A stretch of DNA of 64,000 nt from Chitinophagales bacterium (GTDB lineage: Bacteria; Bacteroidota; Bacteroidia; Chitinophagales; UBA2359), in assembly GCA_041392475.1 (NCBI GenBank), contig JAWKLZ010000002.1, positions 2,302,501 through 2,366,500 of the forward strand. The letters run 5' to 3'. The translations under genes and the position numbers were made by a program. Shown here in pieces: positions 1 through 8,809 of the stretch; position 1 is the first letter of the stretch; every line of letters starts with the position of its first letter. The notes beneath the pieces were generated by a model. It did not search any database. It saw nothing but the letters and a program-made list of their open reading frames with translations, and was not told the origin of the DNA.

Positions 1-32
1 GCGTCTTACGTCTAAAGTCTTTCATCTTAGGT

Positions 33-2135
33 CTAATGCACCACCAACTTTTCTGTCAATTGCCCACTGTTGGTTGTCACCGCTAAAATGTAAATTCCAC
101 TTGGAATATTCTCCAATTGAAGGGACTGACTGTAAGTGCCACTCCAATCATATTCCTGTGTTCGATACACCACATTGCCATTTAAACCCACCAATTCTAC
201 CTGCAAATCAGTTGTTTCTGCAATGGTAAAGCCAATTTGAAAAACACCATTGTTTGGATTGGGAAAAACTTGTAGTTTGGAGATGTTTTCCTGCAATGCA
301 AAACCTGTTTTGTTTCCTCCAAATCCATTAGCGGTACTTCTTCCCAAGCCTCTATGTGGTCTGCCACCACCATTGCCACCACCGTCATTGTTGCAGCCTC
401 TCGCAAAAAACACATTGTCTGCAATATTGACTACTTCTGAATTTCTAACAATAATGTCCGAAAGCCTTGTCCTTCGGATGTCTTGTCGTTCGTTGTTGGT
501 CAATTTCTTATCGTATTCGTAGTAGAACGCATCTCCATCCCGCAATCTTTCAAATTGCGATTTCAAAATGGCGTGTAAGGTAGGTCCAACCGAACTATTT
601 CGGAGTTTGTCTTCTGCTAACAAACCTACCCAAGCGTCAATGTTTTCAATGTCTTTGATATAGGCATTGCTCAGTGCGGTACTCAGTGCATGGTTTTTGG
701 TTATGTCACGAAATTTGTTTGCTCGTTTTCCAGTGTATTGTTTTCGGATGCTGTTGTAGTCGGGTAATCCGTGGTCACGACCTCTTTGGATGTTGAGAGA
801 TGCCAAGTCCAACCCAAAAACGACTTCCGCCGTTGGATCTCCAAACAAGAAATTGCGAAGATTGTCAATGATTTGTAAATCTACAGCTTCTTGTACTTGC
901 ACCGACAAACCCTTCAAAAGTGGGTCGAGGCCGTAAGTTTTCACCACATCCGGATTGAAGAAACCTTCCAACAAAGAAACCGAACCGTCTTCAATGTCTT
1001 CACATTGATTGTCCAAAAGCAGCAATTCTTCTGTTACCATTGTATGCCCCAAGCGATAAGCCGCTGTTGCAAAAAGGTTAGAAATATCTGGCTGAACATG
1101 TGGTCTATAGTTTTGGTAAGGAGTCAATTGAATGCCCAAAGCAGGCAGAAATTCACGGTAGGTAATAGCCTGAAGATAAGCCCCCACTCTCTTTCTTGCT
1201 ATTTGGTACATTTCTTCGTCATCGTTCATTCCGTTTTGCTTCAATTGTTTGCAAATACGGTTGTGTTCTCTGACAAATAAGGTGTGCAGAACGGTCAAGC
1301 CAGGTTGTTCATTGGCTCTAACATCCCCTGCCACGAAAACCTTGTTGGTACCGCCACCGTCTCCTGCCATGCTCGGAGCGTTTTCATCCATATTGCTTTC
1401 ATGTTCACCATCTATGGTATTGAAGGGAAGCAAATCACCCGTTGACGTTTTTAGTTTTCCGTCCACAAAAGTTCGCAGCCAATCGGCTCGTGTTTGCTCT
1501 GAACCATAGACATTGGAGGCATCTATCCAAGAGGTAATCAAATTGGTCTGTTGTCGGAAGTTCGTTTCACCTGTTCCTTCGTGAATTTCGGAACGAAAGA
1601 ACGGAATACTGGCAGTAAATAAGGGTTCATCTTCGGGCATTTGGACGGGTTCATATTCTGTTTCACCTTCGGGAGTTAGGTCTATGTCGTGGTCTATAAA
1701 CTGCCCCCAAGTAAAAACAAAAGAACTTAGATTTCGAAGGCTCGGCGTACTTTCTGATTGTGCTACGACATAATTGGAGATAGCTCTTGGACTCAATCGG
1801 TCACTTCCCGCCATGTCGTTCCAAGTATCAGGATAGCTATAATCAGTGGTCATTGTTCGCATGAGTTGGATGTCTGTTGCGCCCCATTCCGTATTTGCTG
1901 GATTGTTGCATGTGCCATCAATGGTTCGGTAAGGAGAATTTTCGCAAGTTAAAGCCTTGTTATTGGTGCGAGGAATGTGCATAAAGGATTGAAGTTCGGT
2001 GTGTTTTTGTACTTTTTTTGCAGCCTTATTGGTTTGAGCATTCACCAAGTTTAAGCCTATAAGTAGGCACACGATTGCATATACACTGCTTTGAACTAAT
2101 CGGTAAAGGGTTGAAGAAGAAATGAGTGTTTTCAT
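33..2135 (-). CDS. Secreted animal-type haem peroxidase with T9SS sorting domain
   Basis: Predicted secreted haem peroxidase of the animal peroxidase/cyclooxygenase superfamily (700 aa). An N-terminal signal peptide ends near VNAQ (about residue 34). The distal haem motif GQFIDHD places the distal His at about residue 149, the stretch AAYRLGHTMV carries the probable proximal His, and NIQRGRDHGLPDYNSIR is the strongly conserved family segment. A Gly-rich linker (GGGNGGGRPH) is followed by a roughly 75-residue C-terminal domain with PNPNNGVFQI and LENIPSGIYILAV, typical of T9SS type A sorting domains. I infer export across the outer membrane and oxidation of an unknown substrate with hydrogen peroxide. 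It is a single gene; its promoter should lie in 2136-2775. The family call is firm, the substrate unknown. Confidence 0.9.
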   Translation of the reverse strand: MKTLISSSTLYRLVQSSVYAIVCLLIGLNLVNAQTNKAAKKVQKHTELQSFMHIPRTNNKALTCENSPYRTIDGTCNNPANTEWGATDIQLMRTMTTDYSYPDTWNDMAGSDRLSPRAISNYVVAQSESTPSLRNLSSFVFTWGQFIDHDIDLTPEGETEYEPVQMPEDEPLFTASIPFFRSEIHEGTGETNFRQQTNLITSWIDASNVYGSEQTRADWLRTFVDGKLKTSTGDLLPFNTIDGEHESNMDENAPSMAGDGGGTNKVFVAGDVRANEQPGLTVLHTLFVREHNRICKQLKQNGMNDDEEMYQIARKRVGAYLQAITYREFLPALGIQLTPYQNYRPHVQPDISNLFATAAYRLGHTMVTEELLLLDNQCEDIEDGSVSLLEGFFNPDVVKTYGLDPLLKGLSVQVQEAVDLQIIDNLRNFLFGDPTAEVVFGLDLASLNIQRGRDHGLPDYNSIRKQYTGKRANKFRDITKNHALSTALSNAYIKDIENIDAWVGLLAEDKLRNSSVGPTLHAILKSQFERLRDGDAFYYEYDKKLTNNERQDIRRTRLSDIIVRNSEVVNIADNVFFARGCNNDGGGNGGGRPHRGLGRSTANGFGGNKTGFALQENISKLQVFPNPNNGVFQIGFTIAETTDLQVELVGLNGNVVYRTQEYDWSGTYSQSLQLENIPSGIYILAVTTNSGQLTEKLVVH

Positions 2136-2775
2136 TCTGTACTAATTTTTAGCGTTTATTAATGAATGTATATTCTATTTTTGTGTAGGCATAGTTCTTC
2201 CATGCTGCAATCGATGATTTTTTTGCCGGCTCATCCAATTGTAGTCAAATGATGGTAAAAGACATATGCTTGTAGATGAGGTAAAACTTGTGGTTTACCC
2301 ATCAGATACAAAAGCAAATACACTTGATTTTGCTTTTACAAAAAATCAAACATTAACATTAATAATAGAATAGCGATAGCGGATAGGATAATAGGATGGT
2401 CAAAAAAAATTGCGAGGGTGTTGACATACCTGAAAATATCCCAAATAATAGCAGTAGTATAACAATAGAGGAATCGAGAAATAAAACAATATTCCCGATT
2501 ATATGAAGTATTAACCTTTGCAATTTAACATATATTGTACGCAAATCCAAAAAAAATAAATAAATTTAAACTTTGATTGCAGAGAGGTTAGGCAAATTCA
2601 AATGGAAGACTCCAATGCAAATTCAACCAATCAATTATATTACTTAAGTCAATTTTCTGCTGATTTATAGTATTTTTTGATGTATTTTTTGTTTTTACAG
2701 ATTACCCTATTTGCGGATTAACGTAAAAAATGGTAATATACGTTTCTTAGTTCATCACCACATTAAAATAAAACG
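2136..2775. other. Gene-free divergent promoter region
   Basis: This is 640 bp between two divergent secreted-protein genes. It is very AT-rich. An imperfect hairpin at about 2275-2303 (GATGAGGTAAA pairing with TTTACCCATC) is the only structure seen. A 63-codon open frame on the minus strand (2359-2550) is hydrophobic only through AT-rich composition and is not called. Promoters for both flanking genes are presumably here, but no clear -7 TAnnTTTG box could be placed. Confidence 0.5.
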
Positions 2776-3603
2776 ATGAGAAAGTTCATAATCCTTTTTT
2801 TTAGCCTTGTTTTGGTATTATTTAGCACTTTTAGCTTTGCAGGAATCGTAGATATGCGATTTACCAATCCTGTATTGAACTCCAATGAAGGAAACATAGA
2901 AACGTACTGTGTTCATGTTCAAATCAAAGCACAAGATATCAGCTTTGAAATCGGTAGTGCTACTGTTTTTTTCTCCTACAATGCAGAAGCTATTACCAAG
3001 CCATCTTTTACCTCGATTCACTTCAATGAGCAAAATAAATGTGCGATGAATGGCGCAACTGCACCCTACCAAAACAGTTTCAACTCTTTAGAATCCAATA
3101 CGAAAGGAGAGGGGAATTATGCCATTTTACTCAATACCGCCAATATGGGCTGTCCAACCGTCACAAACGATTGGGTGGACGTAGCCGAATTTTGCTTTGA
3201 AGTAAAAAACAAAGATTTGACCCCCAACCTTCAATTCAATACCAAATACACTGCCTTCAATACCAACGACAATCAAGGCAACAAACACGAATTGGGCGCA
3301 TTGGAAGGTTTGGACGATTTCACCACAGACATTGACGACCTCGCCGAAAAATTGCCTGTTCGATTTTTCCCCAATTACACCAACAGCGTGGTCAATATCG
3401 AATACACTGCAACTGCCAATGAAAATTTGACGATTACGGTTTATGATATGTTGGGTAGAACGATTCAGCAAGAACGCTCTTCGGTTTCGGCTGGTAAAAG
3501 CACGACTCAAATCAACCTCGCTAAACACAGTGCGGGTTATTACTTTGTAGAGTTGGACAATGGGAGTCAGAAGGTGAGTGAGAAGATTGTATTGACGAAG
3601 TAG
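2776..3603 (+). CDS. Secreted cohesin-like protein with T9SS type A sorting domain
   Basis: This is a 275-residue secreted protein. A signal peptide (MRKFIILFFSLVLVLFSTFS) is followed by a beta-rich domain of about 165 residues with the pattern of cohesin/Big-like modules (VQIKAQDISFEIGSATVFFSYN ending at VAEFCFEVKNKD). The C-terminal 80 residues (LPVRFFPNYTNSVVNIEY to HSAGYYFVELDNG and SEKIVL) are a T9SS type A sorting domain. I infer export and surface attachment or release; the binding partner is unknown. The gene is monocistronic, with a strong hairpin starting 13 bp after the stop. The T9SS call is firm; the cohesin-like label is moderate. Confidence 0.75.
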   Translation: MRKFIILFFSLVLVLFSTFSFAGIVDMRFTNPVLNSNEGNIETYCVHVQIKAQDISFEIGSATVFFSYNAEAITKPSFTSIHFNEQNKCAMNGATAPYQNSFNSLESNTKGEGNYAILLNTANMGCPTVTNDWVDVAEFCFEVKNKDLTPNLQFNTKYTAFNTNDNQGNKHELGALEGLDDFTTDIDDLAEKLPVRFFPNYTNSVVNIEYTATANENLTITVYDMLGRTIQQERSSVSAGKSTTQINLAKHSAGYYFVELDNGSQKVSEKIVLTK

Positions 3604-3616
3604 GTAAAAAAACTTA

Positions 3617-3658
3617 CCCATACGTAGCCCACGAATTAATTCGTGGGCTACGTATGGG
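3617..3658. terminator. Perfect 42-bp palindrome, probable terminator or dispersed palindromic repeat
   Basis: Two perfectly complementary 21-base arms meet at an AATT centre; the core reads GTAGCCCACGAATT and its complement. It begins 13 bp past the stop of the cohesin-like gene. The stem is longer and more exact than a normal terminator and lacks a strong T-run on the plus strand, so it may be a repetitive extragenic palindrome acting as a terminator. Confidence 0.6.
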
Positions 3659-3677
3659 GTTGATAGCCAAAAGGAAT

Positions 3678-3710
3678 AAACTGCCGAATATAATTCGTAT
3701 TCGGCAGTTT
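3678..3710. terminator. Rho-independent-type hairpin
   Basis: The arms AAACTGCCGAATA and TATTCGGCAGTTT flank a 7-base loop. The hairpin sits 4 bp beyond the stop codon (3714) of the minus-strand GldM-like gene and probably ends its transcript; it could also serve the converging plus-strand gene. Confidence 0.7.
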
Positions 3711-3713
3711 GTC

Positions 3714-4448
3714 TTACTGAATCTCAAACAACATATCCTCCATATCCCGAATACTCCCATCGAAATCCCTTATTTTGATGTCACTGAAATAATATTTGTC
3801 TCCTATTTGTACTTGCCCGATTAATTGAGATGCTTGAGCGTCAAAACTAGGCCCATTGTTGTAAACACTTTGATTGTCGGCTCCTACTCTAATCAAGGCA
3901 ATATTATACCCTACAACACGCATTCTTGCATCAATATCCATTCCTGTCACATAAGCTAATAATCCTCTTTGCGCTCTAAATTCACCAATACCCATTTTAC
4001 CTCCTGATTTGTTACCAAGCCGACAAACAATTGGTAGGCTTTTCACACGAAAATCTTGCCGATAACTACAAACTTCTCCAGCCCGATTTTTACCCCTAAC
4101 AGAAATGGTCACTTTCCCAATTTTTGTTGTTCGCACGTTGAATTTTCCATCTCCAAACGGAATAATCATTCCATCATCTATCCCAACTTCCAGTGATTCT
4201 GAAGGTACATTCGTCATTGCTATTGTAATGGGATTTTCTAACCCTACCAAAAACACATTCATTCTATCCACTCCAATAGCAGTCGTAGAATTACACTCAG
4301 GCTGCATTGCTGCAAAATGAAAATCGGTTTGTGGCTTTACTTCAATGATTGCAGTGTCAGCCTTATTGACTTGCTGCAATTGATAGGTTTGATAGGCTGC
4401 AAAAAGGGTGATTAGGAGGGTGAAAGTGAGGTGGAGAATGGAACGCAT
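3714..4448 (-). CDS. GldM C-terminal-domain-like protein, membrane anchored
   Basis: This 244-residue protein has one N-terminal membrane segment (SILHLTFTLLITLFAAYQTY) and then two domains resembling the last two periplasmic domains of GldM/PorM, the T9SS and gliding motor shaft. The penultimate-type domain contains DRMNVFLVGLENPITIAM and IGKVTISVRGKN; the last-type domain contains GEFRAQRGLLAYV, VVGYNIALIRVG and DKYYFSDIKIRDFDGSIR. Full GldM is about 500 residues, so the first periplasmic domains are missing. It is a tandem paralog of the next gene upstream (4479-5177), and both share the same first nine residues. I infer a periplasmic accessory related to GldM; the role is unknown. Confidence 0.75.
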   Translation of the reverse strand: MRSILHLTFTLLITLFAAYQTYQLQQVNKADTAIIEVKPQTDFHFAAMQPECNSTTAIGVDRMNVFLVGLENPITIAMTNVPSESLEVGIDDGMIIPFGDGKFNVRTTKIGKVTISVRGKNRAGEVCSYRQDFRVKSLPIVCRLGNKSGGKMGIGEFRAQRGLLAYVTGMDIDARMRVVGYNIALIRVGADNQSVYNNGPSFDAQASQLIGQVQIGDKYYFSDIKIRDFDGSIRDMEDMLFEIQ

Positions 4449-4478
4449 GGTTATTGAAGGGGTTTGGTAAACGAAGCA

Positions 4479-5177
4479 TTATTTAATTTCAAACAGCATA
4501 TTGTCCAATGTTCGTATGCTTCCATCTATGTTTTTTACTTTGATGTCGCTGAAAAAGTAAAAATCTCCTGTTTGGGCTTGTTGAACCAACTGCAATGAAG
4601 CATCCGTAAATGTTTCTCCTTCATTGTAAATTCGTTGAATAGCTGCCCCTTCTCTAAAAAGAGAAATGTGAAAACTTACAATTGGTAACCTGCCATCTAT
4701 ACCAACACCTGTTATAATTGCGGTCAAAACTCTTTGTGACCTCATGTCGCCCGCCCATATTTTACCTCCTGATTTACTTCCTATACCAATAATAACAGGA
4801 AGGTGTTTGACAATAAACATCCTTTCAAATTGGCAAAGTTCTCCCTGTCGATTTTCTCCTTTCACGCTAATTCTATGAAGTCCTATTTTATCTGGTTTTA
4901 ATGCAAAGTCACCATTCCCCTGCGAAGTAACTTCGCCTGAAAAACTCACTTCCAAATTTTCAATGGGAACATTAGCCAGTCTTACCGAAATAAAATTTTC
5001 TATTCCTGCAAATAATACATTCGTTCTATCTACTTCAATAACAGCTTTGGAATCACAACCTGACTCAATGCTTGCTTTAACGGGATGTGTTTTTTTGATT
5101 TGCTGCAATTGATAGGTTTGATGGACTGCAAAAAGGGTTATTAGGAGGGTAAAAGTGAGGTGAAGAATGGAACGCAT
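4479..5177 (-). CDS. GldM C-terminal-domain-like protein, tandem paralog
   Basis: This paralog of the preceding gene is called from 5177, because MRSILHLTF matches the neighbour's start exactly and the upstream bases are also duplicated; a longer frame to 5297 runs through the hutU terminator and is unlikely. It has one membrane segment and then the same two GldM-like domains (DRTNVLFAGIENFISVRL; IGLHRISVKGENRQGELC; GDMRSQRVLTAIITG; DFYFFSDIKVKNIDGSIR). The two genes are 30 bp apart and probably co-transcribed, this one first. It arose by tandem duplication; functional divergence is unknown. Confidence 0.72.
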   Translation of the reverse strand: MRSILHLTFTLLITLFAVHQTYQLQQIKKTHPVKASIESGCDSKAVIEVDRTNVLFAGIENFISVRLANVPIENLEVSFSGEVTSQGNGDFALKPDKIGLHRISVKGENRQGELCQFERMFIVKHLPVIIGIGSKSGGKIWAGDMRSQRVLTAIITGVGIDGRLPIVSFHISLFREGAAIQRIYNEGETFTDASLQLVQQAQTGDFYFFSDIKVKNIDGSIRTLDNMLFEIK

Positions 5178-5269
5178 GGTTATTGAAGGATTTGGTGAGT
5201 AATTGCAAATTTTTAACGGCAAAGGACTTATAAAAATTGAATGGGTGATTCTTTTTATCTGCTTCAAAA

Positions 5270-5302
5270 AAAAAGTGTCCAGATACTGTCTGGACACTTT
5301 TT
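5270..5302. terminator. Rho-independent terminator after hutU
   Basis: The stem AAAAAGTGTCCAGA/TCTGGACACTTTTT has a 5-base loop and A/T tails. It lies 45 bp past the hutU stop on the minus strand and isolates hutU from the GldM-like pair downstream. Confidence 0.85.
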
Positions 5303-5346
5303 GAAAATACTAATTCTATTTTTGAATTTGTTCCTGCGATTCAACC

Positions 5347-7017
5347 TTACTCAAACCTCCCCTTCAAATCCAACCGATGCGCCCTCGCCGTATCCTTCGC
5401 AATGTCATAGCCCGCATCCGCATGGCGAATCACACCCATTGCAGGGTCATTGTGCAGAACACGCTTCAATCTGCGTTCGGCATCCTCCGTTCCGTCTGCC
5501 AAAATCACCATTCCAGCGTGAAGTGAATAACCCATACCAACACCTCCACCATGATGGAAAGATACCCAACTTGCGCCGCCAGCCGTATTGATTAGCGCAT
5601 TCAAAATCGGCCAATCTGCCACCGCATCCGAACCGTCCAACATCGCTTCCGTTTCCCGATTTGGAGAAGCGACAGAACCCGTATCGAGGTGATCACGCCC
5701 AATCACAATCGGAGCTTTCACCTGACCCGTTCGCACCAATTCATTGAAGGCCAAAGCCGCTTTTTCACGTTCACCCATTGCCAACCAACAAATACGGGCA
5801 GGTAAACCTTGAAAAGCTATTTTCTCTGTTGCCAACCGAATCCAACGCGCCAAACCTTCGTTTTCGGGAAACAATTCCAACAGCTTTTTATCACAAACTG
5901 CAATGTCAGCAGGGTCGCCCGACAAAGCCACAAAACGAAACGGCCCAGAACCTTTGCAGAAAAGAGGGCGAATATAAGCAGGCACAAATCCTGGGAAATC
6001 AAAGGCATTTTTTATGCCTCGTTTATCGTGTGCTTGCCCTCTGAGGTTGTTGCCATAATCAAAAGTGATTGCGCCTCGTTTCTGCAATTCCAACATCAAT
6101 TCGACATGATGTGCCATCGTGTCCAAAGAACGTGACCGAAATTCATCGGGATTTGCCTCCAATAGTGTTTTGGCAGCTTCAATGCTCATTCCTTCGGGGA
6201 AATAACTGCCTTCGTCGTGTGCAGAAGTTTGGTCGGTGAGGGTGTCGGGAGTGATATTGCGTTCTATCATTCGCTGCAATAGTTCGGTGGCATTGCAGAC
6301 CACGCCAATCGAAATGGCTTTGCCCTCGTTTTTGGCTTCAATGGCTGCATCAATCGCCTCGTCAATGTCCAAATATTTTTCATCTATATAGCGGGTTTCC
6401 AGGCGTTTGTCAATGCGCCATTCTTCGATTTCTGCAATGAGGGCTGTGCCTTCGTTCATCGTAATTGCCAAAGGCTGTGCGCCACCCATTCCGCCCAAAC
6501 CTGCGGTGACATTAAGTGTGCCTTTGAGCGTGCCATTGTAGTGTATGTTGGCAAGCGAAAGGTAGGTTTCATAAGTGCCTTGCACAATTCCTTGTGTGCC
6601 GATGTATATCCACGAACCTGCGGTCATTTGTCCATACATCATCAATCCTTTCTGCTCCAATTCTCGGAAATGTTCCCAGTTTGCCCAATTGCCGACCAAG
6701 TTGGAATTGGCGATGATGACTCTTGGCGCATCTTTGTGGGTAGGTAGAATTCCTACAGGTTTACCCGATTGTACCAACAGCGTTTCGTTTTCTTCCAAAT
6801 CCTTCAATGCTTTGACAATTAAATCGAAGGATTCCCAATTTCGGGCAGCTTTTCCTGTTCCGCCATAGACCACGAGTTCTTCGGGTTTTTCGGCTACTTC
6901 TTCGTCTAAGTTGTTGTGCAACATCCGCAATGCGGCTTCTTGTACCCAACCTTTGCAATTGAGGGTTGTGCCTTTGGGGGTGGTGAGTTTTCTTTTTGTG
7001 GGGGTTATTGAGGTCAT
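5347..7017 (-). CDS. hutU: Urocanate hydratase (urocanase)
   Basis: HutU catalyses the second step of histidine degradation, urocanate to imidazolone propionate, in the cytoplasm with tightly bound NAD+. The 556-residue length is normal for the family. Characteristic segments include LVVYGGTGKAARNWESF near the start, QMTAGSWIYIGTQGIVQGTYET, NVTAGLGGMGGAQPLA (nucleotide binding), DQTSAHDEGSYFPEG and, near the C terminus, WVSFHHGGGVGMGYS. No other hut gene is in the window. It lies 29 bp downstream of a toxin-antitoxin/nuclease cluster on the same strand, so it may be read partly from that cluster. The call is secure. Confidence 0.97.
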   Translation of the reverse strand: MTSITPTKRKLTTPKGTTLNCKGWVQEAALRMLHNNLDEEVAEKPEELVVYGGTGKAARNWESFDLIVKALKDLEENETLLVQSGKPVGILPTHKDAPRVIIANSNLVGNWANWEHFRELEQKGLMMYGQMTAGSWIYIGTQGIVQGTYETYLSLANIHYNGTLKGTLNVTAGLGGMGGAQPLAITMNEGTALIAEIEEWRIDKRLETRYIDEKYLDIDEAIDAAIEAKNEGKAISIGVVCNATELLQRMIERNITPDTLTDQTSAHDEGSYFPEGMSIEAAKTLLEANPDEFRSRSLDTMAHHVELMLELQKRGAITFDYGNNLRGQAHDKRGIKNAFDFPGFVPAYIRPLFCKGSGPFRFVALSGDPADIAVCDKKLLELFPENEGLARWIRLATEKIAFQGLPARICWLAMGEREKAALAFNELVRTGQVKAPIVIGRDHLDTGSVASPNRETEAMLDGSDAVADWPILNALINTAGGASWVSFHHGGGVGMGYSLHAGMVILADGTEDAERRLKRVLHNDPAMGVIRHADAGYDIAKDTARAHRLDLKGRFE

Positions 7018-7046
7018 GTTTGTTGTTTTAGGTTTGGAGAAAATTA

Positions 7047-7403
7047 TTAATAGGCTACAATTCCATCTCTTTTGAAGGCAACAAGTTCATGTCCTGTTTC
7101 AAAAAAATCTACAATCACTTCAATATTGCCATCAAACAACTCTAAAAGTTCTGTATTTGCAATATTCCCAAACTGCATCAATAGAACTTTTGGAGGCGCA
7201 CCTTTCAGAAAGAAATGGTCGAAAAAATCACTATCTTTAGTAACAACTGTTCTTTCTTGGTCTTTGGCAATAGCAACTATTTCATCATCTTCTAATAAGT
7301 TTCCTTCGGAGAAATGAGTTGTATGAATAGCATCATAGCCTTTGGTTCTTAAAAATCGAGCTAATCTTGGAGGAAGTTGCGTATTAACTATAAATTTACA
7401 CAT
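7047..7403 (-). CDS. DUF5615 PIN-like toxin of a toxin-antitoxin pair
   Basis: This 118-residue protein matches the DUF5615/Mut7-C-like PIN-fold family that pairs with DUF433 antitoxins. Key segments are QLPPRLARFLRTKGYDAIHT, DDEIVAIAKDQERTVVTKDSDFF and PKVLLMQFGN. Family members are predicted ribonucleases. The first acidic position, normally Asp just before QLPP (VDAQLPP), is Asn here (VNTQLPP), while the later KDSDFF acids are kept, so catalysis may be weakened. The gene starts 3 bp after the DUF433 stop, which indicates an antitoxin-first operon. The family call is good; activity is inferred. Confidence 0.82.
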   Translation of the reverse strand: MCKFIVNTQLPPRLARFLRTKGYDAIHTTHFSEGNLLEDDEIVAIAKDQERTVVTKDSDFFDHFFLKGAPPKVLLMQFGNIANTELLELFDGNIEVIVDFFETGHELVAFKRDGIVAY

Positions 7404-7406
7404 ATT

Positions 7407-7640
7407 CTAAGCTGCTATTGGAGTTATGCTCTTTGCATTTGCCATCAAAGCAGCGTAAAATAAACAAGCGTAAATATCCTCTATTTCTAAATAAGGATAA
7501 TCTTCTAAAATTTCTTCATTTGTCATTCCAGCAGCCAATAATTCTAATAATTGTGTAACTGTAAATCGCATGTTGCGAATAGTTGGCCTGCCTTTACAAA
7601 CTTTTGGGTTGAGGGTTATTCTGTTTAATGTTGGGTTCAT
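7407..7640 (-). CDS. DUF433 antitoxin
   Basis: This 77-residue DUF433 protein shows the family core: NPKVCKGRPTIRNMRFTVTQLLELLAAGMT followed by EEILEDYPYLEIEDIYACLFYA, a winged-helix-like DNA-binding fold. DUF433 proteins act as antitoxins and autoregulators for DUF5615 toxins, the gene immediately downstream. It starts 18 bp after the HNH nuclease stop, so all three genes may form one transcript. (No stretch of the pattern is missing.). Confidence 0.88.
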   Translation of the reverse strand: MNPTLNRITLNPKVCKGRPTIRNMRFTVTQLLELLAAGMTNEEILEDYPYLEIEDIYACLFYAALMANAKSITPIAA

Positions 7641-7658
7641 AATAGATGATTTTATCTT

Positions 7659-8609
7659 TTACTTTAAATATTTTTCCTTTCTATGCCAACGGAAATTCTC
7701 AATTGCAGGATAGTATTTTCTTTCATGAGGTAGTAATATCTTTTTGCCTTCAAATTGTTTAATATTGTAAATACTTTTATTGTTTTCTTCAAACTTATTA
7801 GAAACTAATACCTTATAATCGTCACTTATTGCAATTAATCCTCTATCAAAAGCTCTATGTAAATTTGGGCAAAGAACAAAGCCATTCTTTATTGTATCAT
7901 CTTGTGTTTCACTAAATTGTCTGATATGGCAAGCGTCAATCATACTAATATTTGAAATAGAAGATACTTGCAATTCCGAAATACAACAAGTGTATTTGTA
8001 AACTTTTGGAACTAACCTTTTAAAAACAGCACTTCGAGTAAATTTATCTTCCTCCAATTGAAGTAGTTTGTATTTAGTTTGATAATTGATAGGATTTTCT
8101 TCTAAAATTTCATCTTCAATATTCTCAATACTATTGGGATAACGGTTATTAGAATATTTCCATTTTGTAGTAGGAAAGTAAGTGTCTAATAATATGGCTT
8201 TCAACGCTTCTCGTTTTTCCTCTTGTATTAAAAAAGTAAATAGCTCTGAAACAAAATGAGCGTACTCTACTGCTAAATCAAGGTTTCTAAGGCTACGCAT
8301 ACTCCCTTTCAATTTTATCGCTTCTTCATAACCTTTATTTGGTATTAATTTCCAAAATCCATCCCCTTTTAAATGATAGAATGGTAGAGCAAACCTTAAA
8401 TCATGGTCTGTAGTTACCAAATCAGACCAATTATTTTTAAAAGATTCAATGAGTTCAGGAGTTATAAAAATTTTATTTTCTGTAATAAATCCTTGCTCAA
8501 CTTGTTCGATAATTGAAAGCAGTAATATTGGCTTATGAGGTGCACCTCCTTTTTTAGGGTCTCGTCTTAGTTTTTGAAATTTGGTAATGTAATATTGAAT
8601 TTTCCTCAT
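7659..8609 (-). CDS. HNH restriction-type endonuclease
   Basis: This roughly 316-residue protein has a C-terminal HNH nuclease domain (DACHIRQFSETQDDTIKNGF, then VLCPNLHRAFDRGLIAIS), like the stand-alone predicted restriction endonucleases of COG3440 (ScoMcrA-type). The N-terminal region (KFQKLRRDPKKGGAPHKPIL, LRFALPFYHLKGDGFWKL) matches the helical/sensor region common in these enzymes. The ATG at 8609 is preferred over the TTG at 8618. I infer DNA cleavage, perhaps of modified or invading DNA. No methyltransferase is nearby. It is the first gene of a cluster with the DUF433/DUF5615 pair, which suggests a small defence island. Confidence 0.8.
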   Translation of the reverse strand: MRKIQYYITKFQKLRRDPKKGGAPHKPILLLSIIEQVEQGFITENKIFITPELIESFKNNWSDLVTTDHDLRFALPFYHLKGDGFWKLIPNKGYEEAIKLKGSMRSLRNLDLAVEYAHFVSELFTFLIQEEKREALKAILLDTYFPTTKWKYSNNRYPNSIENIEDEILEENPINYQTKYKLLQLEEDKFTRSAVFKRLVPKVYKYTCCISELQVSSISNISMIDACHIRQFSETQDDTIKNGFVLCPNLHRAFDRGLIAISDDYKVLVSNKFEENNKSIYNIKQFEGKKILLPHERKYYPAIENFRWHRKEKYLK

Positions 8610-8809
8610 AAAGGCCAATGATTCATCTCTTGTAATATTAGAGTCCGAAAATTACTACTTTATTATCATTTCTTAACAAAATCCCCCCCTTTTTGATTTG
8701 GATTTTGAGTTTTGCTAGTTCAAAAAAAACAAACTAACACTCAAACCATGTCAGTCAATAAAAAATTACGTATTTTCATGTTTATTTTCAGCAACAAAAA
8801 ATCAAAAAA

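Noticed and set aside
2359..2550. 63-codon minus-strand frame in the peroxidase/cohesin intergenic region
   Set aside because: AT-rich, hydrophobic by composition only, no ribosome-binding context and no recognisable motif.
5178..5297. Upstream extension of the second GldM-like protein to an ATG at 5297
   Set aside because: The extension is translated through the hutU terminator hairpin and is absent from the tandem paralog.
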